Shown here: piece after piece, positions 11,101-19,781 of the stretch
How positions within the stretch are numbered: position 1 is the first letter of the stretch
Layout: every line of letters starts with the position of its first letter
Origin: Ulota crispa
Lineage: Eukaryota; Streptophyta; Bryopsida; Orthotrichales; Orthotrichaceae
Direction of reading: 5' to 3'
Length of the DNA stretch: 64,000 nt
NCBI GenBank assembly: GCA_963920765.1
Contig: OY987250.1
Coordinates: 9,230,409 to 9,294,408 of the forward strand
Position numbers and translations under genes: made by a program
The notes under the pieces: generated by a model
What the model was told of the DNA's origin: nothing
The model's database searches: none
Seen by the model: the letters and a program-made list of their open reading frames with translations, nothing else

Positions 11101-12506
11101 TCCTTGACCATCTTTGGCTCGTCCACTACTGCATCCTTGACCTTCTTTGGCTCGTCCACCACTGCATCCTTGACCTTCTTTGGCTCGTCCGCCACTGCAT
11201 CCTTCACACTTGAATCTGCTCATCACAAAGGACGAAAAAGCTGAAAACTTCATAGACTAGAACTGAAGGTTAACACAAAATTGAGTGCTCATGCTTAACG
11301 AAACTTAGGGTAGAGGTACCTCATTGTGACACTTGCTTACCGGCAACACATATGAATATCTTGCATGATAAGTTTATATATTGATTATGAGGAAGTATGC
11401 TGTTTTAACATCGGAGTTCACGACAACAAAACTCATGTTGGTTTAGGGTTAAGCACCAGTGGCACTTTGAACACTTATAACTTTTGCAGCTGGAAACTTC
11501 AAAAACTAAAACTGAAGGTTAACACAAATTTGAGTGCTCGTGCTTAACGAAACTTAGGGTAGAGGTACCTCATTGTAACACTTGCTTACGTGCAACACCC
11601 TAAGAAAATCTTGCATGATAAGTTTATATATTGATTACGAGGAAGTATACTGCTTTAGCATCGGAGTTCACAATAACAATACTCAGATCAGGTTAGGATT
11701 AAGCACCAGTGGCACTTCAAACACTTATAACTCTTGTATTTGGTATCCAAAGGATACATTGTTTGATGCATTGGTTACGTGCAACACCCTAAGAAAATCT
11801 TGCATCATGAGTGTACATATTGATCATGAGGAAGTATGCTGCTTTAACATCGGAGTTCACGACAACAAAACTCATATTAGGTTAGGATTAGGGACCAGTG
11901 GCACTTTGAACACTTGTAACTTTTGCAGATGGTATCCAAAAGACACATTGTTTGATGCATTGAGATCCTAACAAGAACAGTTCCAAAATCGATCGTTTTA
12001 GGAACCGTAACTCGGTCAACTTCACCGGATATCCATTATATTTGCAACAGTCACTTTTATCAATGGAGTTATGGAATAACAGAGAAATTAGGTTTATTGC
12101 CACCAAGGGCAAAGGAGCGAAAAGTCCACTCACCATCTTTCGTAACAACCGTGTCAATGCTGACACTCTCCACAACCTTCCGCTCCACTTCCACAGCCGT
12201 GACGCTCTCACCCGCCGCTACGTCGATCTTCGTTCTCTTAACCTCAGTCGTTCTCTTAACCTCGGTCCTCTGCACGACTTTCCGCTTTTCTTCCACAGCT
12301 ATGTGGCTTCCACCCGCCGCTACGTCGATCTTCGCTCTCTTCACCACAGTCTTCTCCACAATCTCCGGTGCACCATTCAGAGGAACGCCAGCATTCTCCA
12401 CCACAGCAGCAGCTGCAACTTCTGTTGTTGCTTCATCTTTTCCTTCTCTCGTCCTCTTCTTGTCTGTGCTGCTTGTCCTCTTCTTCACTCCACTCTTGCG
12501 CTCCAT
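8190..12506 (-). CDS. PUS1: tRNA pseudouridine synthase, PUS1/TruA family
   Basis: Four exons on the minus strand: 12134-12506, 10385-11215, 9229-9631, 8190-8463. All junctions are GT-AG and keep frame (phases 1, 1, 2), giving 626 residues. The enzyme isomerises uridine to pseudouridine in tRNA and other RNAs. The catalytic motif RAARTDKGVSA carries Asp about 288. Later family motifs are GTHNFHNFT, GQSFMLHQIRKMIG and APELGLFLDECYY. The N-terminal 230 residues are lysine- and acid-rich: an internal duplication (VKRAKIDVAAGG and VKRTKIDVAAGE blocks) is followed by eight 11-residue repeats VKDAV(A/V)DE(P/I)K(K/N/M) at about 128-215. An acidic insert follows exon junction 2. The start at 12506 is the first ATG in frame; a short upstream frame precedes it. 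The family is certain; the exact PUS1/PUS2 paralogue is not. Confidence 0.95.
8638..8986. mobile_element. Harbinger-like MITE in PUS1 intron 3
   Basis: A 349-bp foldback element with ends GGGCCACTTCACACTATGGCC and GGCCATACTGTGAAGTGGCCC, flanked by the 3-bp duplication TAA (8635-8637 and 8987-8989). A TWA 3-bp target and GGGCC-type ends fit PIF/Harbinger (Tourist-like) MITEs. It lies within intron 3 (8464-9228). A diverged relative is at 27911-28473. Confidence 0.85.
10039..10242. mobile_element. MITE in PUS1 intron 2 (ATACGGTGCA family, copy 1)
   Basis: About 204 bp with inverted ends of about 31 bases: ACACTAATAACCAACAACT at the left and the inverse AGTTGTTGGTTATAAGTGT at the right. A second, inverted copy lies at 52824-53117 and carries an extra 81-bp insertion. 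This copy therefore shows the uninterrupted sequence. No clear target duplication was found, so the superfamily is not assigned. Confidence 0.75.
11262..11960. repeat. Tandem repeat in PUS1 intron 1
   Basis: Three tandem units of about 190-250 bp fill most of intron 1 (11216-12133). The landmark AACATCGGAGTTCACGACAA recurs near 11410, 11660 (as AGCATCGGAGTTCACAATAA) and 11850. The unit-to-unit spacing differs because parts of the unit are missing in the third copy. It is non-coding. Confidence 0.8.
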
Positions 12507-12568
12507 TTCAGCAAAAGTGTGAAAAATCTTAGAGGCAAAAGCTGCCGGTGTTCTCTTCAGAGAAATCT

Positions 12569-12592
12569 TCAAGCAATCGCAGAGAAAGCCAT
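12569..12592 (-). promoter_or_regulatory. Upstream open reading frame in the PUS1 leader
   Basis: An eight-codon frame (MAFSAIA then stop) begins at 12592 and ends 62 bases before the main ATG at 12506, in another frame. If the transcript starts further upstream, this uORF could lower translation of the main frame. Whether it is in the mRNA depends on the unknown start site. Confidence 0.35.
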
Positions 12593-12601
12593 AAACCCTA
12601 A
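12593..12601 (-). promoter_or_regulatory. Telo-box-like motif near the PUS1 start
   Basis: AAACCCTAA on the plus strand, with a further CTAACCCTAAA at about 12637-12647. The same motif lies close upstream of the snoRNA cluster, eIF2B gamma and SCAMP. In plants telo-boxes are associated with growth-linked expression of translation-related genes. Confidence 0.5.
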
Positions 12602-12887
12602 CCCCTAAATCCTAGACCCTTGCAGCAGCCAAAATGCTAACCCTAAATCATCAAGTAAGTCTTTTTACGAGTTCGAATTATGAGGGGAAAACTGCTGAAG
12701 AACGATATCAATTGGACGCTGCGACCTCGATCCAGAGATGATGCGCAACAACGGCAGAACAGCAACGACGACTTGGCAGCAAAGAGCATCCTCTAAGGTT
12801 TGTCAATCTCTGACAAAAGTTACTTTATCAACAAAATTTACTTTTTCAACGACCACTACTTTCAGTGTACAATGAATATTGCTTTTA

Positions 12888-13206
12888 AGGTAGGAGCACC
12901 CATAAGCGTCAATCTGAAGGTTTCGAACATGATGAGTATTAATAAACAGCTAGCAAATTATAAAATCCTATTATGAACAAAAAAATAATGAGTTTGCAAT
13001 TTTGAATGTATTGGATGCTGTGAGAATAAGCTATGAATTTTTAAAGAGCAAAACTGTCATTGTACCTGTAACCACTATCAAGATTTCATGTTCACATGTT
13101 GTACATTCTTGTCATTACATCTATTTACTTCCAAAGATTTTTCAAGATTTCAGAGCTGACGGTTATGACCTTGTGGGGACAACATTGCTTATGGGTGCTC
13201 GTACCT
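12888..13206. mobile_element. TA-flanked MITE, AGGTA family, copy C
   Basis: A 319-bp element with ends AGGTAGGAGCACCCATAAGC and GCTTATGGGTGCTCGTACCT, flanked by TA on both sides. It is homologous to the copies at 1128-1339 and 2101-2358. It lies upstream of the PUS1 gene. Confidence 0.88.
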
Positions 13207-13224
13207 TAGGTTGCCTTGACAATT

Positions 13225-13531
13225 GGCCCGGTTCAGACTAGCAACTAACCAAAAAATTCTTGAACGTGATTGGTTGAAATTTGGGTTTCAATCGCTGCAG
13301 GGTTCAAATTGAGGGTTTGTCTGGTACTTTTACATCCATCTTCACCAACCAATACAGGCACATCAGCGGCCAAGATAGTGAAGTTTTGGGACTAGCTCCA
13401 AGGGTGGTACCAAACGGCATAGGCACACTCTTGGATGACACATGATTATATGGAAAATATTCTATCAAGAAAAACACTGGACACGGTGCCGATTCTAGTG
13501 TCTTGACCGGTTGCTAGTCTAAACCAGGCCC
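13225..13531. mobile_element. MITE with GGCCCGGTTCAGACTAGCAA ends, copy 1
   Basis: About 307 bp with ends GGCCCGGTTCAGACTAGCAA and TTGCTAGTCTAAACCAGGCC. The interior matches, in opposite orientation, the copy at 37640-37950, for example around CATCTTCACCAACCAATA. Open frames on both strands inside it are repeat sequence. Confidence 0.82.
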
Positions 13532-14173
13532 GAGGTTGCTTTAGAGCATCATCAATGCATCCTCGAGGAATGGAGCAGGGAAATGGCCGGTCTTGTGTCT
13601 CTTCTCGTCCCCTTAAGTTTGCAGTCCCTTTCATCAGTGGGATCCTCCCATGTCACAACCCCCTTTGCAATTCCAGGCACTAGAAAACACATTGGTGAGT
13701 ACTTGCAAGTTGTTGCTGAGAAGAAGTTGCTAGCTATTGCAGTAGTAGCAAACGACAGCAAATGCAGCGGTGTTCCTAGTGCATAGGGAAATGAGAAAAT
13801 TTGTTGTCTCAAGAGGTATTTTTGACAGGGCCAGCTCCTACTTCTGCGTTGCCATGGTTGCATTGGAGCCCTAAACATACCTCCAACTTGCAAGTAACTG
13901 ACTCCCATCAAGAGAAACGCTGGTGCAGCCCTCATCCCCGTCTTGGGCTGATGATGCTCTTACTTTGGTACGTTACCGCATGACTCATCACTTGGCCACT
14001 TGGAAGCGCAATGTAACTCTTTAGATATATGAATTTCTCGACTTGGAAGCCTCAAATTTGTTTTTTTGCAAATTCATTGTTGTTGACTTGTTGCTAGGCT
14101 TGCCAAGTCCTTTAAAAAGTGTTTGTTGCAATTATTTTTGATGAAAATCTTTGTAGCAATTGTAAATATTTTT
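13532..14173. other. Gene-free spacer with moderate GC
   Basis: Several short open frames overlap here on both strands, but none resembles a known protein and none has supporting structure. It could hold a non-coding exon or degenerate repeat; nothing in the sequence decides this. Confidence 0.35.
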
Positions 14174-14485
14174 AGGGAAAAGTTTGTGGATATCCCTGGA
14201 GTTTGCTGTATTTGCATAGATATCCTTGATTTTTCAGAAATTGCACAAATACCCTTGGACCATAATTTTTAGGCATTTGTTTGGTGTGCTTGTATTTCCT
14301 TCATGACCAATGTTGAAGAAGGGAATGTAATGAAACAAAAAAGAAGCAACGTGCACACAAAGGAAGAAGAGAAGTGGCATGCACAACAAAACGAACGCTT
14401 GAAAATTTTGGTCTTGGGGTGTTTGTGTACTTTTTGAAAAAGCAAAGGTACCTATGCAAATATTGCAAACTTTAGGGATTTTCCC
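14174..14485. mobile_element. Foldback MITE, GGGAAAATTTCATGG family, copy 1
   Basis: Inverted ends around 'ggatatccctggagtttg' and 'caaactttagggattttccc' with a long imperfect foldback interior, including GTGCACACAAAGGAAGAAG. This is the first of seven copies in the window, each about 310-325 bp. Confidence 0.8.
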
Positions 14486-14637
14486 ATATTTTTATAGTGC
14501 AAAATGTCAAGAAATTAATGCAAGGCAACCTGAACACAATAACCAATGTATACTAAATTATGCATTTAGGTTGCTCCAAACTTAATTCTTGACATTTTAT
14601 ACTATTTAAGTACTTACTAATACAACAATAATTTTAA

Positions 14638-14950
14638 GGGAAAATGTCATGGATAGCCCTAAAGTTTGCAATATTTTCATAGATATCCTTGCTTTTTCAA
14701 AAATATCACTAATACTCTTGGGCCAAAAAATTTAGGCGTTTGTTTTGTTAAGCATGTCACTTCTCTTCTCTCTTTGTGTGCACACTTCTTCTTTCTTGTT
14801 ATGCGTGCGCACAAAGGAAGAAGGGAAGTGGCATGTAGAACAAAACAAACGCCTAATTTTTTTGGCCCAAGAGTATTAGTGATATATTTGAAAAAGTAGG
14901 GGTATCTATGAAAACATTGCAAACTTCACGGGTATCCATGAAATTTTCCC
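14638..14950. mobile_element. Foldback MITE, GGGAAAATTTCATGG family, copy 2
   Basis: A 313-bp, almost completely palindromic element. The left half (GATATCCTTGCTTTTTCAAA onward) is the inverse of the right half. Flanked by TAA on both sides. Because of the palindrome both strands show a nearly identical 75-80 residue frame, which is not a gene. Confidence 0.88.
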
Positions 14951-17718
14951 TAATTTTAATCAATAATTACTACAATAAACAAATTTCAAAGGGCTTGTAA
15001 ACAACAACAAACTTGCAAAAAGTAAACTAGCAATGTTTATGTCATAAACCATGTGATATATTAATATCTAGAGAGTTGTTTGTTCCTCCAAGTGGCCAAG
15101 TGATAAATCATGAGGTAACTTTCCATGGTAAAGGCAACCTAATTGTTGAGGCAACCAAAATGCAATATTTAGTGTACGTTTTCCAATGAATATACCAAAA
15201 TATGGCATTTGGTGTTGCACACAAGTTTTAAGAAAGAATGTGGCAAAATCTAGTGTTACATATACTAGTTTATATACCACAATAATTTGTATATGACACT
15301 AATTTGCATATGTTTGTTTATATGATCATTCATTCAATAGAAAGGTATTTTCCAATTTGAGGCTAGAATAATTTCAAAGTAAAAATGCACATAGGTTCAC
15401 ATAGTTTCTCATATTGCATTGAATAAAAAAAAGCTGACTATTGGGTGTTGCATGTAGTAAGATTAATCACAACATAAATTTAAAAATTGGTAATGGAACA
15501 ACAAATCAAAGAATGTTTCAAAAAACTAAATCATACCAGTACCTCAAAATAAAGGTACTAGGAAATGGGGGTCAAAATCATGTAGCTTCCTCTTGTAGGC
15601 AATGAAAAAATGACTATTTTTGCATTTTTTACAGCCCTTTTAATTATATTATTGGGGCAATTGTATACTTGTATAAATGCAATGATCATTCAACAGTGTT
15701 AAAGTAAGACATAAGACATTATATAGAATCTTGGCCACCAAATGATAACTTTATCCAAATCTCCATTTCCTACTTCAATATGAACACTTACATTTTAATT
15801 ATGCCATTAACTTATATGGAACTTCATTACTTATGCTTTTAACTACATTGAAATGTAAAAAAATCTCAAGAATTTTTTACCAAAACATCAAATAAGGCCC
15901 TTATTTGCCCAAAATTGTATAAGGAATAAGAAGTTGTTAAATCAAATTGAAATAGATGGCATCAAATAAACAAGTTTACACTCTAAAAGAAAAAATGGTT
16001 CATCCTACAAATGATGAAATAGAAGGCTTTTATTTGTTATCACTAAAATCATTCAATGGAATGAAAAAGGCCTCTATCTAATGCCTTAATAGAAAAATCC
16101 AAAAGGAAAAGTCTAGCATTTTAACTCATTTTAATTTATCTTGTAAAGTTGATTGTTTATGCAGCAACTTATTACACATTGATTTTAAAATACAATTTTT
16201 TTATTTTAAGAAAGAGTAAAATTTAAAACTATGAACATTTGTTTCCTTCTTTAAATGAAACAAGATGAGACACTCTTTATTGAGGATAGTGTTTATAGGA
16301 ATAACTTATGCACAAGCCCTCACAAGATTATATATTACCATAAAGTACATGTTTAAAGTCTAAAAGCAATAACATGCAATATTTGAAGAATGAAAGCCTA
16401 GCTAGGGAATTATCACCAATAAGTAACTTTGAAAATTTGTGTTGTATTCATTCATTATCTAATTAATATTCAAAAACAAAACAATTTTCATCTTTACAAT
16501 AGAAACTAGCAGCAAGAGAGGATTCTTTGCCTCAAACATTCTTTTTGCTCAACAAAATATCTCTTAACAACAAACAATACTCCATTACAAGAATGTCATG
16601 TATATGAAGTGATAATTAATTGATCTTAAGGGCATGAAAAAACTTGTTGATTATTTAGCTTAAAATTCTCTTTTTTGCATTCAAATCAAAGAGGTGTGCT
16701 AAAAGATTTTCAAGTTCATGACTTATTTTTGAAAAGCAAGATGATTGAGATCATGGTTTTCGAGATATCATAAAGTGAGAAAAGGGCCACATATTGGGCC
16801 ACCATGTAATTTTTAGTACATTCTTTTAACATGAAAATCAGATCAGTTTTTAAAATTCAAAAGTGGTTAGTTGTGATTAACTGTAGTACAATAATTCCTT
16901 GGAATTTGCATTAGACCCACATAATCTAAGTAGGCTTGATGCGAATTTTGGGCAATTTGAAATTGGAACCGGTTACACTTGTGTTATCAAATAAAACAAA
17001 AGTGCTATCTACATCATTTTTGTGAAGAAGAGATGAGAAAGGTACTACTTGAAGAAAACATGTCTTAAATGAGTGGAAATTAGTAATTTGGTGCACGTTA
17101 AGTGTTACTCATTGTTGTGCTTATCTATTTGGTAGTGTAGGAACTAAATTACTTAATGGTGATTTAATTAACCTAAAGTCTATGCATTTTTGAGGTATGG
17201 TTAAAGCACCACAGGACATTGATACATAGAAGATAAAAACAATAGTAGTCAATACCTAGAAAACTAGAAGTTGCTACACCACTAGTTAGAGCATACTATA
17301 CCTAATGATTTCCACATGTTTTAATATGTAGAGTAATATTTAGACAACAAACAACCCAGTTTGCTTAGTGAAGTAGATACAATTGAGTAACATGTCACTC
17401 AATATCTCACTTCTAAATTTGGACAACAAGCTACACTCTCATGACCTCATTTACCTTATATTTATCTATTTATCTTATAAAGCATTGGATGTTTGTCAAT
17501 CACCAAACGTTCAAAAAGAGAGGAAGGAAAGGAGAAAAAAAATGGTGAAAAGGGTCGGATTAGGGCTGGGAGGGAGGGTTGGTCAGGGCCATAACATTGT
17601 TGACCCGGCTCCAATCCTCCCCAATTGTGGAGGGATATTCCCCCCGAGATACCTGGGGGGAGAGTTTAGTTATAAATCATGGAAGGTGATTGGTGCAATC
17701 AATACTTATCTAATGACA
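14951..17718. other. Gene-free AT-rich stretch
   Basis: About 2.8 kb of AT-rich DNA with no recognisable gene, transposase fragment or tandem array. The last 200 bases before the gap become purine- and G-rich (AGGGCTGGGAGGGAGGGTTG). Confidence 0.5.
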
Positions 17719-17918
17719 NNNNNNNNNNNNNNNNNNNNNNNNNNNNNNNNNNNNNNNNNNNNNNNNNNNNNNNNNNNNNNNNNNNNNNNNNNNNNNNNNN
17801 NNNNNNNNNNNNNNNNNNNNNNNNNNNNNNNNNNNNNNNNNNNNNNNNNNNNNNNNNNNNNNNNNNNNNNNNNNNNNNNNNNNNNNNNNNNNNNNNNNNN
17901 NNNNNNNNNNNNNNNNNN
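17719..17918. other. Assembly gap (200 N)
   Basis: Exactly 200 unknown bases. The gap lies at the edge of a G-rich tract that continues to about 18060, which is probably why assembly failed. The true length is unknown. Confidence 0.98.
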
Positions 17919-18060
17919 GGGGGGGCTGAGAGGGGGGAGGGGGAACGAGGGGTCGGGGCTGGGAAGGGGCACGAGGGGGCCCGATTAGAAAGGGGTCGAG
18001 AGGGCCAGGAGGGGGCCAGCCAGGGACGGGAGGGCTGGGCCGGCTGGCCATGGAGGGGGC
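17919..18060 (+). repeat. G-rich strand-biased tract
   Basis: The plus strand is dominated by runs of three to seven G, such as GAGGGGGGAGGGGGAACGAG, followed by CCATGGAGGGGGCC and a T-rich stretch. Many runs of three or more G at short spacing give strong potential for G-quadruplex formation. The apparent open frames across the gap are artefacts of this composition. Confidence 0.85.
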
Positions 18061-18290
18061 CTTTTTTTGTTTTGTTTTTTGTTTTAAAAATAAATAAATT
18101 CGAGTGGTCTTCTTAATCAAAGTAAAAGCTACTAGTGAGGCTTTTATTTTGTTATACTTTTACATTTTTTAGAATACATATATAAACTATGTTATGCATA
18201 TGTTTTTTTATTAATTTTTATTCAATTGTAGATAATATATTTTGAGCATTTAATCCTTTTTTGTGGCTTGATACTTAAAGGATTTTCAGC

Positions 18291-19049
18291 ATGAATAATG
18301 CTAAAGTATTTCCATTGTGGTGGGATTCTTTGTTTCATTTAGAGAACCACATCAAACATCCTACTTGCCAAAAACACAATGGCCATGAATCTTCAAGAAA
18401 ATATTTTTGTACATATTGTCGTTTACGTATATGTGAAATATGCGTGCTTCAAGATCATGGGCAATGTAGTATTAAAAATAAAATTTTCCAACTCCGATTT
18501 GGAACTCCAGAAAAGAGTTGTAGACAATTGACTTTAATAACCAAAGATGTTGAGATGGACATGTCCAAGAGCGATTTGAGCCTTCTACACGATTATTCAT
18601 TCAATAATCATCAAGTATACTATATTTTCAAACGTCCGGGGAAGAAAACCAATGCATTTGGTTGTGAAGTTTGTGGTCACAAATTTGAAGATGGTAGCCA
18701 CAAATATTGTTCTCTAGAATGCTTGGTGGAGGCTTCAAGAAACAAAGAATCTCAAATTGGAACCTCCGTTTCTTTTTTGCCGGATTGGAATGGCAGAAAG
18801 AGACGTAGCCAAAATGGCAATTTGAATTGCAACAACTTCAAGATCACCAAGCAATTAAAAATAGTGGTGGAATTATTGCAAAGTGATGCTATCAAGCTAC
18901 CGGGTTCAAATGGTGCGTCATCTAGTGGTAGTGGCAAATCATGTCTAGTTAGTGGTTTAGAAAAAAAACCTTTAGAAGATGCAAATCAATCAAAGAGAAT
19001 AAAACATTGTAGAAAACAAAAGTCACCTAAACGATCACCTTTGCAATAA
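18291..19049 (+). CDS. PLATZ-type zinc-finger protein
   Basis: A 252-residue open frame. The PLATZ domain is visible from about residue 8 to 145: the entry PLWWDSLF, zinc ligands C26-x2-H29, C40-x2-C43, C48-x2-C51, H56, then NHQVYYIFKRPGKKTNAFGC with C125-x2-C128 and C140-x3-C144. PLATZ proteins are plant-specific DNA-binding regulators of A/T-rich sequences. The tail is basic (GRKRRS, SKRIKHCRKQKSPKRS) and may be a nuclear signal. The frame has no intron, and the ATG follows a splice-acceptor-like TTTTCAG at about 18290. A short first exon could therefore lie upstream, perhaps in the gap. The domain is diverged from the usual spacing. A purine-rich run follows the stop. Confidence 0.8.
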   Translation: MNNAKVFPLWWDSLFHLENHIKHPTCQKHNGHESSRKYFCTYCRLRICEICVLQDHGQCSIKNKIFQLRFGTPEKSCRQLTLITKDVEMDMSKSDLSLLHDYSFNNHQVYYIFKRPGKKTNAFGCEVCGHKFEDGSHKYCSLECLVEASRNKESQIGTSVSFLPDWNGRKRRSQNGNLNCNNFKITKQLKIVVELLQSDAIKLPGSNGASSSGSGKSCLVSGLEKKPLEDANQSKRIKHCRKQKSPKRSPLQ

Positions 19050-19333
19050 AAAGAAAGTGGGAAAGGAAGGAGAAAAAGGAAGGAGGAAAAGGGAGGGTGA
19101 AAAGTAACAAAAATGAGAGTAAAAAAAAGCATGTACGATGACATATAAATTTGGCAAGGCTGCTAATATCTTCTATTTTGAGATTTTTGAGTGTCATCTA
19201 AACTCTCCTAGTTTTCTTTTCTTTTCCAAAACTTTTATTTGACCAAAATTTGCTATTCATGCCCTCTCAAGGAAAGCGTAAATGGGCCTAAATAGGCGCT
19301 GCCGAGTTGCCCTTCGCTTCGTCTCGCTCGATT

Positions 19334-19612
19334 TTAGGGTTTTAGGATTTCGAGGCTCCGCGTAAGCATCTGCGTTCGAAGAGTTTCACGTGTTTTTGTT
19401 CGAGCTTTAGGGTTTCAGGGTTTCAAGGCTCTGGGTAAGAATCTGCTTTCGGAGTGTTCCACTTGTTTTTGCGACTTTAATTGTTACCAGAATTCGACGA
19501 TCACGTCCGAGAACTGATGAAGACAAATGTGTTTTTCGATTAATTGTTGTTATTTGCGGGCATTGTAGTTCGGCAGCGCTTCGTCTCGGTCGAGTTTAGG
19601 GTTTTAGGGTTT
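19334..19612 (+). promoter_or_regulatory. Telo-boxes upstream of eIF2B gamma
   Basis: Four TTAGGGTTT motifs (inverse telo-box) at 19334, 19407, 19596 and 19604, the last two in tandem. They lie in a GC-richer block immediately upstream of and within the duplicated leader. Confidence 0.6.
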
Positions 19613-19765
19613 TAGATTTCGAGGCTCCGGGTAAGGATCTGCTTTCGGAGTGCTTTGCTTGTTTTTGCGACTTTGATTGTTACCAGAATTCGACAATCAC
19701 GTCCAAGAACTGATGAAGACAAATGTTGTTTTTTGATTAATTGTTGTTCTTTGCGGGCATTGTAG
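19409..19765 (+). repeat. Duplicated leader exon/intron unit of eIF2B gamma
   Basis: Two copies of a unit about 196 bp long, with a partial third at 19334-19390. Each full copy has a GT donor context (GGGTAAGA at 19435, GGGTAAGG at 19631) and an acceptor context (TTGCGGGCATTGTAG ending at 19568 and 19765). The second acceptor is 16 bases before the start codon. The likely reading is a 5'-UTR intron whose splice sites have been duplicated. Confidence 0.75.
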
Positions 19766-19781
19766 CGTTTGGAGCACACAA

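Noticed and set aside
10940-11207. Regular 33-bp repeats as a CRISPR array
   Set aside because: There are no variable spacers; the units are in-frame codons of a eukaryotic exon.
10582-11244. 220-residue plus-strand frame with repeated FFISSTTASLT blocks
   Set aside because: It is the antisense of the PUS1 11-mer repeat array and has no independent support.
14666-14922. Matching 77- and 81-residue frames on opposite strands
   Set aside because: They are the two strands of a palindromic MITE; the similarity of the two proteins comes from the palindrome.
17383-18120. Long frames crossing the N gap on both strands
   Set aside because: Unknown bases were read through; the flanks are low-complexity G-rich sequence.
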